From a virus: 55,564 nucleotides of DNA. Location of the stretch: IMG/VR virus record IMGVR_UViG_3300050821_002380, positions 1-55,564 of that record; one strand, written 5' to 3'. The notes under the pieces are model-generated. The model did not search any database. It was not told the DNA's origin and saw only the letters and a list, made by a program, of their open reading frames with translations. Numbering within the stretch: position 1 is the first letter of the stretch; each line of letters opens with the position of its first letter. The position numbers were made by a program, and so were the translations under genes. Of the stretch, positions 7,160-14,666 are shown piece by piece.

Positions 7160-7426
7160 ATGCTATCAAAACGCGCCAGATACCACTACTCAGATGTTGC
7201 TCCGAGCGAATTGAAGCTAATTCGGGTAGGCCACTATCTATGGAAGCTCTACAAAGTCGCGCGAAATGGCATAGATGTCGGTGAAAGCGAGGCACTCTCG
7301 CAAGCATTGGAGACGGTCTGGGCAGTGAAGCGGAAGCTGCGAATCGAGTTGGCGGCTAAGCGGGCAGAGCGGTCTGCGGCGGTACGTGAGCATTTCAAGG
7401 TTTTGTGGCACGCCGGATTTGAGTAG
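7160..7426 (+). CDS. Hypothetical helical protein (88 aa)
   Basis: Basic, mainly helical product rich in Arg, Ala, Glu and Leu (residues about 40-80). ATG 7160 has GAGG upstream. No family recognised. Confidence 0.55.
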   Translation: MLSKRARYHYSDVAPSELKLIRVGHYLWKLYKVARNGIDVGESEALSQALETVWAVKRKLRIELAAKRAERSAAVREHFKVLWHAGFE

Positions 7427-7497
7427 CGCGGCAATCCATCTACCGTAGCGACATGGCGCTCGAAAGTTTACAGCAGTTAATTCAAAGGAGCAAAACG

Positions 7498-8013
7498 ATG
7501 AGCATAATCGCCAAGAAAAACAAGCGTGAGTTTTCACCGGCTCCAGAAGGATTGCATTCGGCAGTTTGCTGCGATGTCGTTGACTTGGGGATGCAGCAGT
7601 CTCCGTGGGGCGAAGCACACAAAGTTGAAATTCGCTGGCAACTTGAAGAGAAGGACCCCAAGAGCGACAGACCATATATGGTCGTGAGCCGTTACACGTT
7701 GAGCTTGCATGAGAAATCCCGATTGCGTCCGATGCTTGAGGCATGGCGAGGCCGCAAATTCAACAACGACGAATTGGATGGATTTGACCTTGAAGCTCTT
7801 GTCGGAGTGAATTGCCAGATTCAGGTTTGCCACAACATCAAGGACGATGGAGAAGTTTTCGCCAACGTGCAGGCAGTTGTGGGACCGGAGCGAAATAGCG
7901 TCAAGCTGCGCGTGAACCCCGATTACATCCGCGTGCAAGACCGCGACCAGCAACGCAACGCTGGACATCCTGAGACGGGTTACCAAGCTCAAGACGAAGA
8001 TACGCCTTTTTAG
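7498..8013 (+). CDS. Phage single-stranded DNA-binding-like protein
   Basis: ATG 7498 is chosen because AAGGAG (7485-7490) is seven bases upstream. The 171-residue protein has an OB-fold-like core of alternating strands ('SAVCCDVVDLG', 'HKVEIRWQLEEKD', 'MVVSRYTLSL', 'GVNCQIQVCHN') and ends in DEDTPF. That tail resembles the acidic DDDIPF tip by which bacterial SSBs recruit partner proteins. It precedes the RecB-type nuclease, a common recombination pairing. It could instead be an SSB-like annealing partner. Confidence 0.65.
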   Translation: MSIIAKKNKREFSPAPEGLHSAVCCDVVDLGMQQSPWGEAHKVEIRWQLEEKDPKSDRPYMVVSRYTLSLHEKSRLRPMLEAWRGRKFNNDELDGFDLEALVGVNCQIQVCHNIKDDGEVFANVQAVVGPERNSVKLRVNPDYIRVQDRDQQRNAGHPETGYQAQDEDTPF

Positions 8014-8038
8014 CGTCACCGGAGACGGGAGATGAAAA

Positions 8039-8902
8039 ATGGACGTAACAATCGACGCAAGAAAACAAACAAAGGCGGGGCGCTTCTACGAGATAGACAA
8101 GCAGAGCGTCTACCCGAGCGTTACGAACATTCTGGGAGTCCTCAACAAGCCGCTATTGGTGCCGTGGGCGGCAAAAGTGGAACGGGAAGCGTCACTGGAA
8201 GCGGCAGCAGACCTCTACCACGATTGTTACGGAACCCCGAAGCTCTCACGGGTTGCCTGGATTTCGACGATGCAAATGCGGATGGGCAAGGTGAAGGCTC
8301 ACAAGAAGATTTTGGAGAAAGCTGGTGACATCGGGAGTCAGGCTCACAATTTGATTGAGTGGACGATTAAGGCCATGCTCTGCCATGAGGCGGGACCGTC
8401 GCCAAGAATCAGCCCTAAAGCGGAATGGGCATTTGCTGCTTGGGAGCGATGGGCAAATTCAGTTTCTTTCAAGCCGATTCTAGTAGAGCAAGTTGTATAC
8501 AGTCGCACCTACGGATTCGCCGGGACGCTTGACCTGTTTGCTGAGATAAACGGCAAACCCACGGTCGTTGATTGGAAAACAGGAAAGGCAGTTTATGCGG
8601 AGTCGCATTTGCAGAACGCCGCCTATCGTCACGCGCTCCGCGAGATGGGCCACGGCGACCCGGAGCAAGGAATCATCGTTCGCTTGCCCAAACTAGAAAA
8701 TGACCCAGAGTTTGAGGCGGTGGTTGCCGACGATGAAACGACTTCCTTCCCGATATTCTTGCACGCTTTTGAGTTATGGCGCTGGGCAGAAGTCAAGGAA
8801 GCGGAGTACCAGAGCCGTAAAGAGCTTGCCAGTGCGAACAACAGTGGCGCAGATGGCAAGGGAACGGGGGATACGCCGGGAAACGTGTCCCCCGCAGTAT
8901 AG
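8039..8902 (+). CDS. RecB/Cas4-type PD-(D/E)XK nuclease
   Basis: ATG 8039 lies about ten bases after GGGAG. The 287-residue protein has the N-terminal 'YPSVTNILGVLNKP' motif. The nuclease core has E150, D165 (AGTLDLF), D178-x-K180 (VVDWKTGK) and Q192-x3-Y196. These are the standard metal and catalytic residues of RecB-like exonucleases. With the adjacent SSB-like gene it probably forms a phage recombination module. The C-terminus is a low-complexity Gly/Asn tail. Confidence 0.85.
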   Translation: MDVTIDARKQTKAGRFYEIDKQSVYPSVTNILGVLNKPLLVPWAAKVEREASLEAAADLYHDCYGTPKLSRVAWISTMQMRMGKVKAHKKILEKAGDIGSQAHNLIEWTIKAMLCHEAGPSPRISPKAEWAFAAWERWANSVSFKPILVEQVVYSRTYGFAGTLDLFAEINGKPTVVDWKTGKAVYAESHLQNAAYRHALREMGHGDPEQGIIVRLPKLENDPEFEAVVADDETTSFPIFLHAFELWRWAEVKEAEYQSRKELASANNSGADGKGTGDTPGNVSPAV

Positions 8903-9074
8903 CCGAAGTGCGCTCGTATTGACCCCTAGGTGGCAAGGAATTGATTTGGGGGCCTTTGAACTTTCGTCCTAGCAAGCTCAGGGGCCTCGCACTATGCCGC
9001 TAGCGGTAGCAGGGTAGTACCAGGTTAAGGATTAGTTACAAACGGAACTTCTAGCCGGATGCGAGGGGGATGAG
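8903..9074. other. Intergenic stretch with palindromic repeat
   Basis: No gene seen. It contains a copy of the dispersed CTAG-type repeat at 8997-9014 and imperfect inverted repeats around 8927-8982 (CCTAGG/CCTAG). A weak transcriptional pause or processing site is possible. Confidence 0.35.
8997..9014. repeat. Dispersed CTAG repeat, copy 1
   Basis: CCGCTAGCGGTAGCAGGG, sharing CCGCTAGCGGTAGC exactly with copy 4 at 12366. Intergenic; can fold as a small CCGCTAGCGG palindrome. Confidence 0.5.
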
Positions 9075-9179
9075 ATGAAGTTTCCAGAACAATATCGGGC
9101 GCAGTATCCAAAGCTGGAATCTTCCTTTGGAGACGATTACGGTCTATTTCTCGCGCCCGGCGCTGGCAGGGGAGCTTGA
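9075..9179 (+). CDS. Small protein starting MKFPEQYR, possibly truncated (34 aa)
   Basis: A GAGGGGG site lies seven bases before ATG 9075. The N-terminus 'MKFPEQYR' resembles a family of conserved phage proteins that are normally longer. Here the frame ends after 34 residues, while another frame stays open to TGA at 9212. Either a genuine micropeptide or a frameshifted remnant. Confidence 0.35.
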   Translation: MKFPEQYRAQYPKLESSFGDDYGLFLAPGAGRGA

Positions 9180-9209
9180 AGTTCGCTCCGTGGCTGAGGA
9201 GACGAACAA

Positions 9210-9404
9210 GTGACCAATCGTGAGCCAAGATATGTTGCATGGCGCGTGGTGCCGTGCGAGAAGCGCCAGAAGCCGATTATCTACCGACTTAAGAAAGATG
9301 CGGTTACGAGAGCGATTGAGATAGACGGGACAGCTAATTGGCTTGTCGAGGGCCTGACGAAAGAACGGCTCGCTGCGTTGCGGGCTGAGGAGATGAAAAA
9401 GTGA
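9210..9404 (+). CDS. Hypothetical protein (64 aa)
   Basis: GTG 9210 has GAGGAG upstream. Beta strands ('RYVAWRVVPC', 'PIIYRLKKDA') are followed by a helix ending at LRAEEMKK. Overlaps the next GTG by four bases. No family recognised. Confidence 0.55.
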   Translation: MTNREPRYVAWRVVPCEKRQKPIIYRLKKDAVTRAIEIDGTANWLVEGLTKERLAALRAEEMKK

Positions 9405-9709
9405 GCGACTGGGTTAAGGCGATTGGATTTCTTCTATTCGCTGGCTTTCTCGCCTTTGCGATTGAACGCGCCGTTGCTGCACTCATGGAGGATTCAGGAC
9501 GCATGAACAAGGAAAAAGAACTCACAGCCGCCCTCACCCGCGCACAGGAACGGCTGGAAGCGGTGAAGAAGCTGGCGGAAAAGTGGATGCACCGCGGCTG
9601 GCCGGATTCCGACCTCAGCGAGATTGGCATAGCCTGTAGGGAACAGGCCAAAGAGCTGCTCGCCGCTCTCGCCGACAGCCCGCAGGCACGGGAAAAGAAA
9701 GCGCCATGA
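9401..9709 (+). CDS. Membrane-anchored coiled-coil protein (102 aa)
   Basis: GTG 9401 overlaps the previous stop. One N-terminal transmembrane helix (residues about 5-28) is followed by a charged coiled coil to the end. The N-in/C-out layout resembles an inner-membrane spanin-like protein, but it lies in the early region, far from the endolysin. Function unknown. Confidence 0.55.
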   Translation: MSDWVKAIGFLLFAGFLAFAIERAVAALMEDSGRMNKEKELTAALTRAQERLEAVKKLAEKWMHRGWPDSDLSEIGIACREQAKELLAALADSPQAREKKAP

Positions 9710-9885
9710 GGTGTCATTCTCGCCGGATAGTTCGTGAATGGCTTGAATGCGGATTCGAGATTCGCTGCCGTTTGCCGATGTTTCATCCAGGCAACCACGA
9801 TTTTCAATATTGGTCGTGGAGTAGGGGCAAGTTTTGGGAATGGGTTTTTGCTAGTCTAGCCGACAAGCGAGGGAGAATTAGATGA
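9706..9885 (+). CDS. Hypothetical basic Trp-rich protein (59 aa)
   Basis: ATG 9706 overlaps the previous TGA. The product is rich in Arg, Trp and Phe (WSWSRGKFWEWVF). ATGA overlap with the next gene indicates coupling. No family recognised. Confidence 0.5.
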   Translation: MRCHSRRIVREWLECGFEIRCRLPMFHPGNHDFQYWSWSRGKFWEWVFASLADKRGRIR

Positions 9886-10112
9886 AATTTAAGAATGAAA
9901 CCTCTGGGGATGTTATCGAAGTTCCGCCTCCCCGTTTCGGCAAGTCGAGCATTATTCTCAACGGAGAAGTTTTGTTCTTGGTCGAGTATTCGGACAATCC
10001 TACGTACGTTCGCGTGCTCAACGGGCCATCGTTCTCTGAACCAGAGAGATTCGCTGAATGGGTGGTTTCACTGATTGCGCCCGATGAGCCGCATTGGGTT
10101 AGTGCTAACTGA
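9882..10112 (+). CDS. Hypothetical beta-rich protein (76 aa)
   Basis: ATG 9882 overlaps the preceding stop. The predicted structure is a small beta barrel-like fold (KFKNETSGDVIEVPPP..., VLFLVEYSD) followed by a helix. Its stop codon lies inside a dispersed CTAG-type repeat. Function unknown. Confidence 0.55.
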   Translation: MKFKNETSGDVIEVPPPRFGKSSIILNGEVLFLVEYSDNPTYVRVLNGPSFSEPERFAEWVVSLIAPDEPHWVSAN

Positions 10113-10114
10113 GG
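10098..10114. repeat. Dispersed CTAG repeat, copy 2
   Basis: GTTAGTGCTAACTGAGG. The first 12 bases form a perfect inverted repeat (GTTAG-TG-CTAAC) and the TGA is the stop of the 9882 gene. Confidence 0.5.
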
Positions 10115-10297
10115 CTCCAAATTCTCGTAATCAACAATTTCAGGTTGCTGTTCGAGAATCGGAAGCTGCGGCAGCGATTGGCCGACAGCCGCGAAGGGGA
10201 GAAAGGGCGGTGAGCGTTTGGGGCACCCCGGTAATCAGTAGAGCAACATTGCATCTATCGCCATCGACAATCCATGAGGCTGGAGCGAAGGAAAAAG

Positions 10298-10549
10298 ATG
10301 AAAGAGCCGACCTACATCGCACGTTGCAAGCACGGCAAGATTCTTTTGGCGATCGTCCACGACCAACACTTCAACCGACAAGATTCGCGTGACTTAGCAA
10401 AGGCGATGGAGCGCGGGCTAATCGTCGAACACGTCGAAGCACAAGTCGTCCGAAGGGAAGGCGTCTGGGGCTGCGACAAGTGCCGCAAGAGACCCAGAAC
10501 AAAGCCGAAAAAACCTCTTGACACGGACGCGCAGGGGATTTTACTATGA
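10298..10549 (+). CDS. Small zinc-finger protein (83 aa)
   Basis: ATG 10298 is preferred to 10274 because GGAG and AAGGA lie just upstream. 'ARCKHGKILLAIVHD' and 'GVWGCDKCRKRP' provide CxH and CxxC ligands for one zinc. The C-terminus is basic. A promoter-like sequence overlaps its 3' end. Confidence 0.55.
   Translation: MKEPTYIARCKHGKILLAIVHDQHFNRQDSRDLAKAMERGLIVEHVEAQVVRREGVWGCDKCRKRPRTKPKKPLDTDAQGILL
10518..10547 (+). promoter_or_regulatory. Sigma70-like promoter inside gene end
   Basis: TTGACA (10518-10523), an 18-base spacer, then TACTAT (10542-10547). The -35 box is perfect and the -10 has four of six matches. It would transcribe the weakly coding 10550-10930 stretch and the following genes. 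Confidence 0.5.
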
Positions 10550-10930
10550 GCGCAGGAAAAGTTTCGGGGGCATCGCTGCGTTTAGAACGTCTTCGCCGAT
10601 GCCTTTCGCACGGTGCTCCCAGAACATTTCCACAAAGGTCTCGGCGAATCTCATGCAACTTTGCGAGTCTAGTTCGTTCACTCTTGGCGCTTCACGCGCG
10701 AATGAACGGCTGCAATTTTTCTCCATCGCCCCAACTAAATCCAAGCTCTGCTGACGAGCAACTTGGTCCGCCGAGCGATGGCGAATATGTTTACTCCCCA
10801 CTGTCTGGGAGTGAAAGAGTGCAACAGGCAATAAGCACGGGGACTTGCTTGTGAGACTCAGAGACAGCGATTCAGGAAACTCACCCACCCCTCTCGGCGG
10901 GGAAAACGGAGATTGTTCGGAGGTTTGAAA
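10550..10930. other. Stretch without a confident gene
   Basis: About 380 bases behind the 10518 promoter. Three overlapping frames are open. One is rightward from ATG 10546 to 10854. One is rightward from 10518 to 10754. A leftward frame (10726 to 10544, 60 residues) has the most protein-like composition, including 'FAETFVEMFWEHRAKG'. None has both a good ribosome binding site and a recognisable domain. A decayed gene or a non-coding RNA are alternatives. Confidence 0.35.
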
Positions 10931-11269
10931 ATGGCAAGAAAGAAAGCCGTGGAAGTTACGCCGGACAGGATTATGCAAGTTTTGACGGGGGAATTTGCTG
11001 AGCCGGAGCAATGGCACTATCTCTCTTTTGCAGGAGATGTATTTCTTGGAGCTGCCATTGTGAAGGCTCACGGAATCGTGCACGCATCGCTTGTTTGCCA
11101 CGGATTGGGAATCAATCCCGGTGGGCAAGTTCTTGGTGCTCCAATTCCAGATGACAAACTGCCAGCGAAACAATATCTCAACCGATTGCTCACGCGGGAA
11201 GATATTCAAGAGTTTTGGCCGGACGCGAAAACGATTCGAGAGTGGGATGAAGAGGAGCGCGTTTCGTGA
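10931..11269 (+). CDS. Hypothetical protein (112 aa)
   Basis: ATG 10931 follows CGGAGGT by eight bases, a strong site; upstream starts lack one. A compact alpha/beta protein with 'GDVFLGAAIVKAHGIVHAS' and an acidic C-terminus (EEER). Overlaps the next gene by four bases. No family recognised. Confidence 0.7.
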   Translation: MARKKAVEVTPDRIMQVLTGEFAEPEQWHYLSFAGDVFLGAAIVKAHGIVHASLVCHGLGINPGGQVLGAPIPDDKLPAKQYLNRLLTREDIQEFWPDAKTIREWDEEERVS

Positions 11270-11565
11270 GCTTCACAGGCACAAGATTCTCGGTGAGCGA
11301 CGGCCAGATTCAAAAGTGGCGATACACATATCCTGCCGTCGATGTGCAACAGGAATTAAAACTGATGGCAGAATGGCTCAATGCGCGACCGAAAAAACGT
11401 TACAGAAATTGGCAGGCATTTATTACGAACTGGCTCAAGAAAGAACAAAGAATAGCTGTGGACCGCAAGCGTGATGCACTGGTAGGCCGTGGCCCGGAAG
11501 CGGACGGGAAGATGCGACCTGAAGTTTTAGCAAGAATCCAAAAACGGAGAGGAGTTACGGGGTAA
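11266..11565 (+). CDS. Replisome-organiser C-terminal-like domain (99 aa)
   Basis: GTG 11266 overlaps the previous stop. 'WRYTYPAVDVQQELKLMAEW' and 'WQAFITNWLKKEQ' resemble the C-terminal domain of phage DnaD/GpO-type replication initiators. That domain usually follows a DNA-binding N-terminus, which is absent here. It may load host helicase or act with an unseen partner; alternatively it is an unrelated small DNA-binding protein. Confidence 0.5.
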   Translation: MSFTGTRFSVSDGQIQKWRYTYPAVDVQQELKLMAEWLNARPKKRYRNWQAFITNWLKKEQRIAVDRKRDALVGRGPEADGKMRPEVLARIQKRRGVTG

Positions 11566-11957
11566 TGGAAAACATCACGGTACAGAAGGCTGAGTTGCTG
11601 GCTGCACTGCAAAAGAATCGAGAGGGCCATCGCAAGATTTTCGAGGAAGCGTTGGACGGCTACCACAAAGAGGCAGTCAGGGTACTGGAAGGGCAACTGG
11701 CGCTCGCAAAGGCAAATAAGAAGGTCAACGCGCACATTATGATTTCGCGGCCCAGCGACCAGACGAAAGACTACGACCGCGCGATTCTCATGGTGGAGAT
11801 GTCAGTCGGCGACACCATCACTCTAAGCGAAATGGATTTCGCCAACTACGTGATGGACGATTGGAGCTGGAAAGACCAATTCCTAACAAGCAACCGTGCG
11901 TATTCTCAGACGGCGGCATTTATGGCAGACGGCGGAGACCTGGGCCGAGGCCGCTAG
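11565..11957 (+). CDS. Conserved phage hypothetical protein (130 aa)
   Basis: ATG 11565 overlaps the previous TAA by one base. Coiled helix 'ELLAALQKNREGHRKIFEEA', then 'DQTKDYDRAILMVEMSVGD' and 'DFANYVMDDWSWKDQF'. This pattern recurs in hypothetical proteins of many tailed phages. Role unknown; early region context. Confidence 0.7.
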   Translation: MENITVQKAELLAALQKNREGHRKIFEEALDGYHKEAVRVLEGQLALAKANKKVNAHIMISRPSDQTKDYDRAILMVEMSVGDTITLSEMDFANYVMDDWSWKDQFLTSNRAYSQTAAFMADGGDLGRGR

Positions 11958-11969
11958 TGCTAACTGAGT
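11951..11969. repeat. Dispersed CTAG repeat, copy 3
   Basis: CCGCTAGTGCTAACTGAGT; it contains the TAG stop of the 11565 gene and shares TAGTGCTAACTGAG with copy 2. Confidence 0.5.
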
Positions 11970-12026
11970 ATTAAAGTACTTGGGTGGTAGTTACTGAGAG
12001 CGGGTGATGGCAACGAGGAGGAAGTG

Positions 12027-12404
12027 ATGAGACTTAGCGATGCGATTGCGGTGGGAAGGACGCTAGTGAGTAGGTGTGTCGCTGGGGGTTCAACGTCGTA
12101 CAGGGCAAAGCCGGGCGACGGATGCGTATTAGATATGGCGGCGTTGGCGGTCGGGCTGAGGTATTGGAAAGACGTAGGCGAAGTATGGCCGTGGGTTCTC
12201 GATCCCGACCCCGCAAATCCAACCGGCGATTATCGGGAAGCTATCTACTCCAGATTTGATTGCGAAGTAATGGGCGAAAAGTCTTTGACGCTCGACCAAC
12301 TCATCGACTGGATACGCAGCGTTGAGCCGAACGAAGCGGAAGAGCCGCCGCAAGCACAGAGCGTGCCGCTAGCGGTAGCTGAGGGTGCACATGTCGAACG
12401 GTAG
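12027..12404 (+). CDS. Hypothetical protein (125 aa)
   Basis: GAGGAGG lies just upstream of ATG 12027. N-terminal 'LSDAIAVGRTLVSRCVAGG' and 'CVLDMAALAVGLRYWKDVGEVWPWVLDP' suggest a small helical domain; the tail is acidic and Pro-rich. Its 3' end contains dispersed repeat copy 4 as coding sequence. No family recognised. Confidence 0.6.
   Translation: MRLSDAIAVGRTLVSRCVAGGSTSYRAKPGDGCVLDMAALAVGLRYWKDVGEVWPWVLDPDPANPTGDYREAIYSRFDCEVMGEKSLTLDQLIDWIRSVEPNEAEEPPQAQSVPLAVAEGAHVER
12366..12385. repeat. Dispersed CTAG repeat, copy 4
   Basis: CCGCTAGCGGTAGCTGAGGG, inside the 3' end of the 12027 gene. Its final GAGGG serves as the ribosome binding site of the gene at 12391. Confidence 0.5.
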
Positions 12405-12567
12405 TTTGAAAAAGAAAACCTGCGATAGTCGCCAACTCGAATTGCAAGTCGAGGAAGTCAAGCATCCGACTCCGAAGGAACTGCAACGGGAAGCGCGGGT
12501 AGGCGTGACCGAATCTCTGCGAGAACGTAATCGGAAGTGGGCGGCGTGGAAGGGAGACGGGAAATGA
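12391..12567 (+). CDS. Hypothetical charged protein (58 aa)
   Basis: ATG 12391 lies five bases after GAGGG supplied by the repeat. The product is highly charged and helical (LELQVEEVKHPTPKELQREA). Overlaps the end of the previous gene by 14 bases. No family recognised. Confidence 0.55.
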   Translation: MSNGSLKKKTCDSRQLELQVEEVKHPTPKELQREARVGVTESLRERNRKWAAWKGDGK

Positions 12568-12848
12568 ACGATGGGCCGTGGATTCCGGTGAGGATTGCGA
12601 GCGTAGCGAATGCCCGATCTCACCCTACCGGGGACCCTGACATTTTGGGATGGATGAAGATAGTCGGCGCGGTCATTCGCGTGCAATTGCTGGAACGTTC
12701 CTTTGCTGAAGAGTGCCGCAAGCAGGTTCGTCCGCTTACTGGGTGCGAGTCTGAACACTTTTGGCGAGTGCATCCAGACGATTGTGGAGTTTTTGGACAA
12801 GATACCAAGAGGGTAATCGTTTGCGAGCACATGATTGAGGCTGACTGA
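12564..12848 (+). CDS. Hypothetical protein (94 aa)
   Basis: ATG 12564 overlaps the previous TGA. 'GPWIPVRIASVANARSHPTG' and 'GAVIRVQLLER' suggest a small beta-rich fold with scattered Cys and His. No family recognised. Confidence 0.6.
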   Translation: MNDGPWIPVRIASVANARSHPTGDPDILGWMKIVGAVIRVQLLERSFAEECRKQVRPLTGCESEHFWRVHPDDCGVFGQDTKRVIVCEHMIEAD

Positions 12849-13214
12849 ATGCCCAAGCTAGCCGTCGAAGCAACACGCCTCGCCTACGAGACCGGGCGAT
12901 TCAAGGACGCGAAGAAACGAAGCTGGCTTGGATTCCTACCTGATTCACCGGAGGTGCTGCATGATTTTTTATTCGGACTGGATAAATCCGAGCGAAGGGC
13001 AGAAATCATGCTTCGCGATGAAAATCGTTGTGTTCTCTGCGGAAGGCCAGATGCAGGTCAGCTGGAATTGCGACATGATAACCATGCCCACGGCTGCAAG
13101 TGCGATTGCGCTGTGGTTTTATCCATGCGATGCGGATGGGACTGTCACAGAAAAATAGACCATGTGCATCCGAGGCTTGGCACGATACCGGGAGTCAAAG
13201 GAATTGAACGATGA
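12849..13214 (+). CDS. HNH-like zinc nuclease (121 aa)
   Basis: ATG directly follows the previous TGA. 'MLRDENRCVLCGRPDAG' gives CxxC at 61-64, 'LELRHDNHAHGCKCDC' supplies His76 and further ligands, and 'CGWDCHRKIDHVHPRLG' closes the zinc site. This is the ββα-metal layout of HNH nucleases with a degenerate central motif. Likely DNA or RNA nuclease; activity is not certain. Confidence 0.65.
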   Translation: MPKLAVEATRLAYETGRFKDAKKRSWLGFLPDSPEVLHDFLFGLDKSERRAEIMLRDENRCVLCGRPDAGQLELRHDNHAHGCKCDCAVVLSMRCGWDCHRKIDHVHPRLGTIPGVKGIER

Positions 13215-13411
13215 CGAAAGAGCAAAAGGCACTTCGCATCTATGACTTGCTGCGCGAAGCGCACAAGAGCGTGAAGCGAATCTGGAAGGAATTTCCAGAG
13301 ATAGCAAGTGATGGGCACGGTCATGATGCGCAATGGGAAATGGCGGTGGATGCTGCGGACAACACGCTCTATCTCGCGGAAGCATTCTTTGTGAATCAGG
13401 TGAAGCCGTGA
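13211..13411 (+). CDS. Hypothetical helical protein (66 aa)
   Basis: ATG overlaps the previous stop by four bases. An all-helical microprotein, overlapping the RusA gene by four bases. No family recognised. Confidence 0.55.
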   Translation: MTKEQKALRIYDLLREAHKSVKRIWKEFPEIASDGHGHDAQWEMAVDAADNTLYLAEAFFVNQVKP

Positions 13412-13779
13412 AGCTGGTGATTCCAAGAGTGACGCCAAGTGGGAACGAGATGCGAAGAAAGTACCGGAACCCGCACGTCTACCAGCAACTTCGCGGCGAG
13501 TGGGAAACGGAACTCTTCGTGGCGTTCGACTCGATGGAGTCATACCAAAATCAAAAGACAAAGGCCAAATGCAGAGAGCGACTTCGAGTTGCCGTCACGC
13601 GATTCGGAAAGAAGTTGTTGGACAGAGACAATCTGTACTCGGGCGTTAAAGCTCCTCTCGATGCGATGGCGAGACTTGGAATCATCCGCGGCGATTCTGA
13701 GGACGACATCGAGCTAATCGTGAAGCAAGAGTTGAGCAAGGAACCGCACACAGAAATAGAAATTGAGGCGCGATCGTGA
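13408..13779 (+). CDS. rusA: RusA-like Holliday junction resolvase
   Basis: GTG 13408 overlaps the previous stop (GTGA). The 123-residue protein has the RusA core 'LDRDNLYSGVKAPLDAM' with acidic residues D72, D74 and D85 and K81, followed by 'LGIIRGDSEDDIEL' with D96. These are the metal-binding and catalytic positions of RusA family resolvases, which cut four-way junctions as dimers. It probably resolves recombination or replication intermediates together with the SSB-like and RecB-type proteins. Confidence 0.85.
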   Translation: MKLVIPRVTPSGNEMRRKYRNPHVYQQLRGEWETELFVAFDSMESYQNQKTKAKCRERLRVAVTRFGKKLLDRDNLYSGVKAPLDAMARLGIIRGDSEDDIELIVKQELSKEPHTEIEIEARS

Positions 13780-13973
13780 TACGCAAGTACACGTTTGAAC
13801 AATGGTACGACTCATGTACTCCTCTCGTCGAAAGGACTCTAGCCATGCAGCAAGACAGCCGTGTGCGTGTGAGGCGGGCAGACTTGCGATTTCTGTGGAA
13901 ACTGGCGAAATGGTTTGTGCTCGTGGTGCTGCTGGGGATTGCACTGGCGTATCTGTTTGGGTGCGGAGCATGA
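13776..13973 (+). CDS. C-terminally anchored membrane protein (65 aa)
   Basis: GTG 13776 overlaps the RusA stop. A cytoplasmic helical part is followed by one transmembrane helix at about residues 44-62, ending FGCGA. Overlaps the next gene by four bases. Function unknown. Confidence 0.55.
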   Translation: MIRKYTFEQWYDSCTPLVERTLAMQQDSRVRVRRADLRFLWKLAKWFVLVVLLGIALAYLFGCGA

Positions 13974-14128
13974 GCACGGCAACGGTGGACAGTGTGCCAT
14001 TATCAAAGGCGGTGCTCTGCGAGTCTTGCAAGCAAATCACTCCTGCCACAAACGGCCACTGCCCGATGTGCGGCTCGACGGCGCTGGTGAATCTGGCGAG
14101 GATCTTGGAGCGCGATTCCCAAAAATAA
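13970..14128 (+). CDS. Zinc-ribbon microprotein (52 aa)
   Basis: ATG 13970 overlaps the previous TGA. 'CESCKQITPATNGHCPMCGS' has two CxxC pairs, a classic zinc ribbon, then a helix. Function unknown; possibly a nucleic-acid or polymerase-binding adaptor. Confidence 0.65.
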   Translation: MSTATVDSVPLSKAVLCESCKQITPATNGHCPMCGSTALVNLARILERDSQK

Positions 14129-14131
14129 CAG

Positions 14132-14160
14132 TTGACAAACCTTCTGGGCTGTGGGACATT
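14132..14160 (+). promoter_or_regulatory. Putative promoter TTGACA-N17-GACATT
   Basis: Perfect -35 at 14132-14137 and GACATT at 14155-14160, followed by GGGCA. The -10 is weak by host standards but resembles that at 21060, so it may be a phage-specific promoter class. It lies in the short gap before 14213. Confidence 0.4.
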
Positions 14161-14212
14161 GGGCATGTCAGCGAGAGGCCACTCTCAAACCTAAGCTGAT
14201 TCGGAGGCAATC

Positions 14213-14443
14213 GTGAAAGTTGAAACGTATCAAATGCAAGCGGCGAACGGCAAGTCAATCCGCAAGGCTACGCGCGTCGTGTTCGATGACGGCGAAGCAG
14301 TAAACTTCACTGAGCTTATTCGCTCGAAAAAGGATGCCGTCAATCAAGCTATCGTTGTGCGCAGATTCATCGATTGCACGCCATTTCCTTTGTCCCACGT
14401 CATCGTCGAAAAGGAGACGGGATATGCAAAGCGAAATGGCTAA
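14213..14443 (+). CDS. Hypothetical protein (76 aa)
   Basis: GTG 14213 lies after CGGAGG. Beta-rich start 'VETYQMQAANGKSIRKATRV' and 'AVNQAIVVRRFIDC'. No family recognised. Overlaps the next gene by 20 bases. Confidence 0.55.
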   Translation: MKVETYQMQAANGKSIRKATRVVFDDGEAVNFTELIRSKKDAVNQAIVVRRFIDCTPFPLSHVIVEKETGYAKRNG

Positions 14444-14666
14444 GATGATTGGCGTAAACAAGGCCGCGCATGGTCGAAAATGGAAAATGGCCGAATGGAT
14501 GGAACCTTTCCGTCCGTATTTTTGCAATACGGGCGGGAATTCCATTGAGGAAATGGCGAATGCCAATACTAGTCCAGAAGTCAATCTTCCGCTCTCCACG
14601 CTCGAAGCATGCGTGAAGTCGCAGATAATTTTACTGAGCCGCCTACATAACAAAGGAAAAATATAA
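14424..14666 (+). CDS. Hypothetical protein (80 aa)
   Basis: ATG 14424 follows AAAGGAG by eight bases; the upstream ATG has no such site. Basic N-terminal half, then 'GGNSIEEMANANTSPEVNLP'. It shares its last base with the next start. No family recognised. Confidence 0.5.
   Translation: MQSEMAKMIGVNKAAHGRKWKMAEWMEPFRPYFCNTGGNSIEEMANANTSPEVNLPLSTLEACVKSQIILLSRLHNKGKI

Noticed and set aside
10544-11209. 221-codon leftward frame
   Set aside because: Most of it is opposite the well-supported 10931 gene; only its last 60 codons look protein-like, which I report as uncertain instead.
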